A model generated the notes under the pieces. That model had not been told where the DNA came from. It saw nothing but the letters and a program-made list of their open reading frames with translations, and did not search any database. DNA of 64,000 nucleotides from an uncultured Craurococcus sp. Its GTDB lineage: Bacteria > Pseudomonadota > Alphaproteobacteria > Acetobacterales > Acetobacteraceae. The position numbers were made by a program, and so were the translations under genes. Location: positions 1 to 64,000 of the forward strand of contig CADCTD010000150.1 of NCBI GenBank assembly GCA_902805545.1. Reading direction: 5' to 3'. Shown here piece after piece: positions 63,541-64,000 of the stretch (position 1 is the stretch's first letter; each line of letters starts with the position of its first letter).

Positions 63541-64000
63541 TGAAAATCAATGCCAAGGACGTCGCCTCGGGCGTGCTCCTCATTCTGCTTGCCGCGGTCG
63601 GCCTCTGGCTGAACATGGACCATACGCTCGGCTCCGCCCGGCGCATGGGCCCGGGCTACATGCCCATGCTGGTCTTCTGGGTGCAGTTGGGCCTCGGCAC
63701 GCTGGTCCTGGTGCTCGGCCTGTTCAGCGGGCCGGATCCGCTGGAGCGCTGGAAGGGCATCGACTGGACGATGCTCATCCTGGCGGTCGTCGCCGGCACG
63801 CTGGTCTGGCAGGTCTCGCCGATGTTCGGGGAGTTCTTCTCCAGCACCTACAACGGCGTCGGCCTCGGGATGCTCGTCGGCTTCCTGGTCATCTGCTACG
63901 CCCTGGGTTGGAGACTGCTTGGCTTCATCTGCGCCGCGATGTGCATCTTCGCCCTGCTGCTGGAGAAGGGCGGGCTGATGCTGGCGCTGGCGGCGACGAT
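63541..64000 (+). CDS. TTT small membrane subunit TctB, cut by window end
   Basis: The first 153 codons of a TctB-like protein. It starts MKINAKDVASGVLLILLAAV and has four hydrophobic segments in view, with the family segment GSARRMGPGYMPMLVFW after the first helix. TctB is the small subunit of tripartite tricarboxylate transporters; tctA is expected just beyond the window. The start follows GAGAAGGG. No stop codon is reached in the window. Confidence 0.88.

Overview
This 64 kb window is a piece of chromosome from a very GC-rich alphaproteobacterium, most likely an Acetobacteraceae member of the Roseomonas type. That placement is an inference. It rests on the alphaproteobacterial pyruvate dehydrogenase operon with a lipoyl domain fused to E1-beta, the zapA-6S RNA-5-FCL order, a DUF1491 gene, and two solute-binding genes of tripartite tricarboxylate transporters (TTT). 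I see no phage, transposase, CRISPR array, rRNA or tRNA. The only RNA gene I can support is 6S RNA.

Layout. 1-9.7 kb: a GST, then (minus strand) pdhA-pdhB-pdhC with a VOC protein, a GNAT acetyltransferase, lpdA, lipA and a COQ10/RatA-type gene, faced by a phytanoyl-CoA dioxygenase-like gene. 9.7-16 kb: housekeeping genes on the minus strand (ftsB-like, eno, a lipoprotein, pyrG, secG, uvsE). The kdsA gene that often sits between pyrG and eno is absent. 16-17 kb: a small RTX-type calcium-binding protein. 17.2-22.4 kb: a catabolic island with a Rieske ferredoxin-like protein, two amidohydrolase-2 proteins, a shikimate dehydrogenase-like enzyme, a divergent SDR and a TTT solute-binding protein. 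22.5-25 kb: DUF2795, a DJ-1/PfpI protein, a metallo-beta-lactamase-fold hydrolase and an EamA transporter. 25-30.6 kb: a complete urtABCDE urea ABC transporter operon preceded by a sigma-54-like promoter. 30.6-38.4 kb: a persulfide dioxygenase-like MBL protein, an N-acetyltransferase, an amidase, fpr, an MHS-family MFS transporter with an unusual inserted domain and a strong terminator, and prpE.

38.4-45.6 kb: a ymdB-type phosphodiesterase, 5-FCL, 6S RNA, zapA and a small coiled-coil gene (minus), then a plus-strand run of fructose-bisphosphate aldolase, thiE, VOC, PhzF, a PPP-type phosphatase and an FkbM methyltransferase, mostly joined by start-stop overlaps. 45.6-50.9 kb: DUF2171, a possible VKOR-like protein, and the EF-P beta-lysylation set (epmA, epmB, efp) around a duplicated membrane protein, followed by an inositol monophosphatase. 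51-54.4 kb: a tightly packed OmpA-like / MotA-TolQ-like / long MotB-like operon, with an orphan OmpR-type response regulator behind it. 55.3-57.5 kb: DUF1491, a small basic protein, cytochrome b561 and DUF429. 57.5-64 kb: a second catabolic island of M20 amidohydrolase, creatininase-family amidohydrolase, two tandem ketopantoate reductase paralogues and a VOC protein, divergent from TTT genes tctC and tctB (cut by the window end).

The most interesting items are the MotA/MotB/OmpA operon, a dispersed palindromic repeat that supplies stop codons to a convergent gene pair, thiE with an intrinsic-terminator hairpin inside its apparent 5' coding end, the sigma-54-like promoter upstream of urtA, and the two TTT-linked catabolic islands with unknown substrates.
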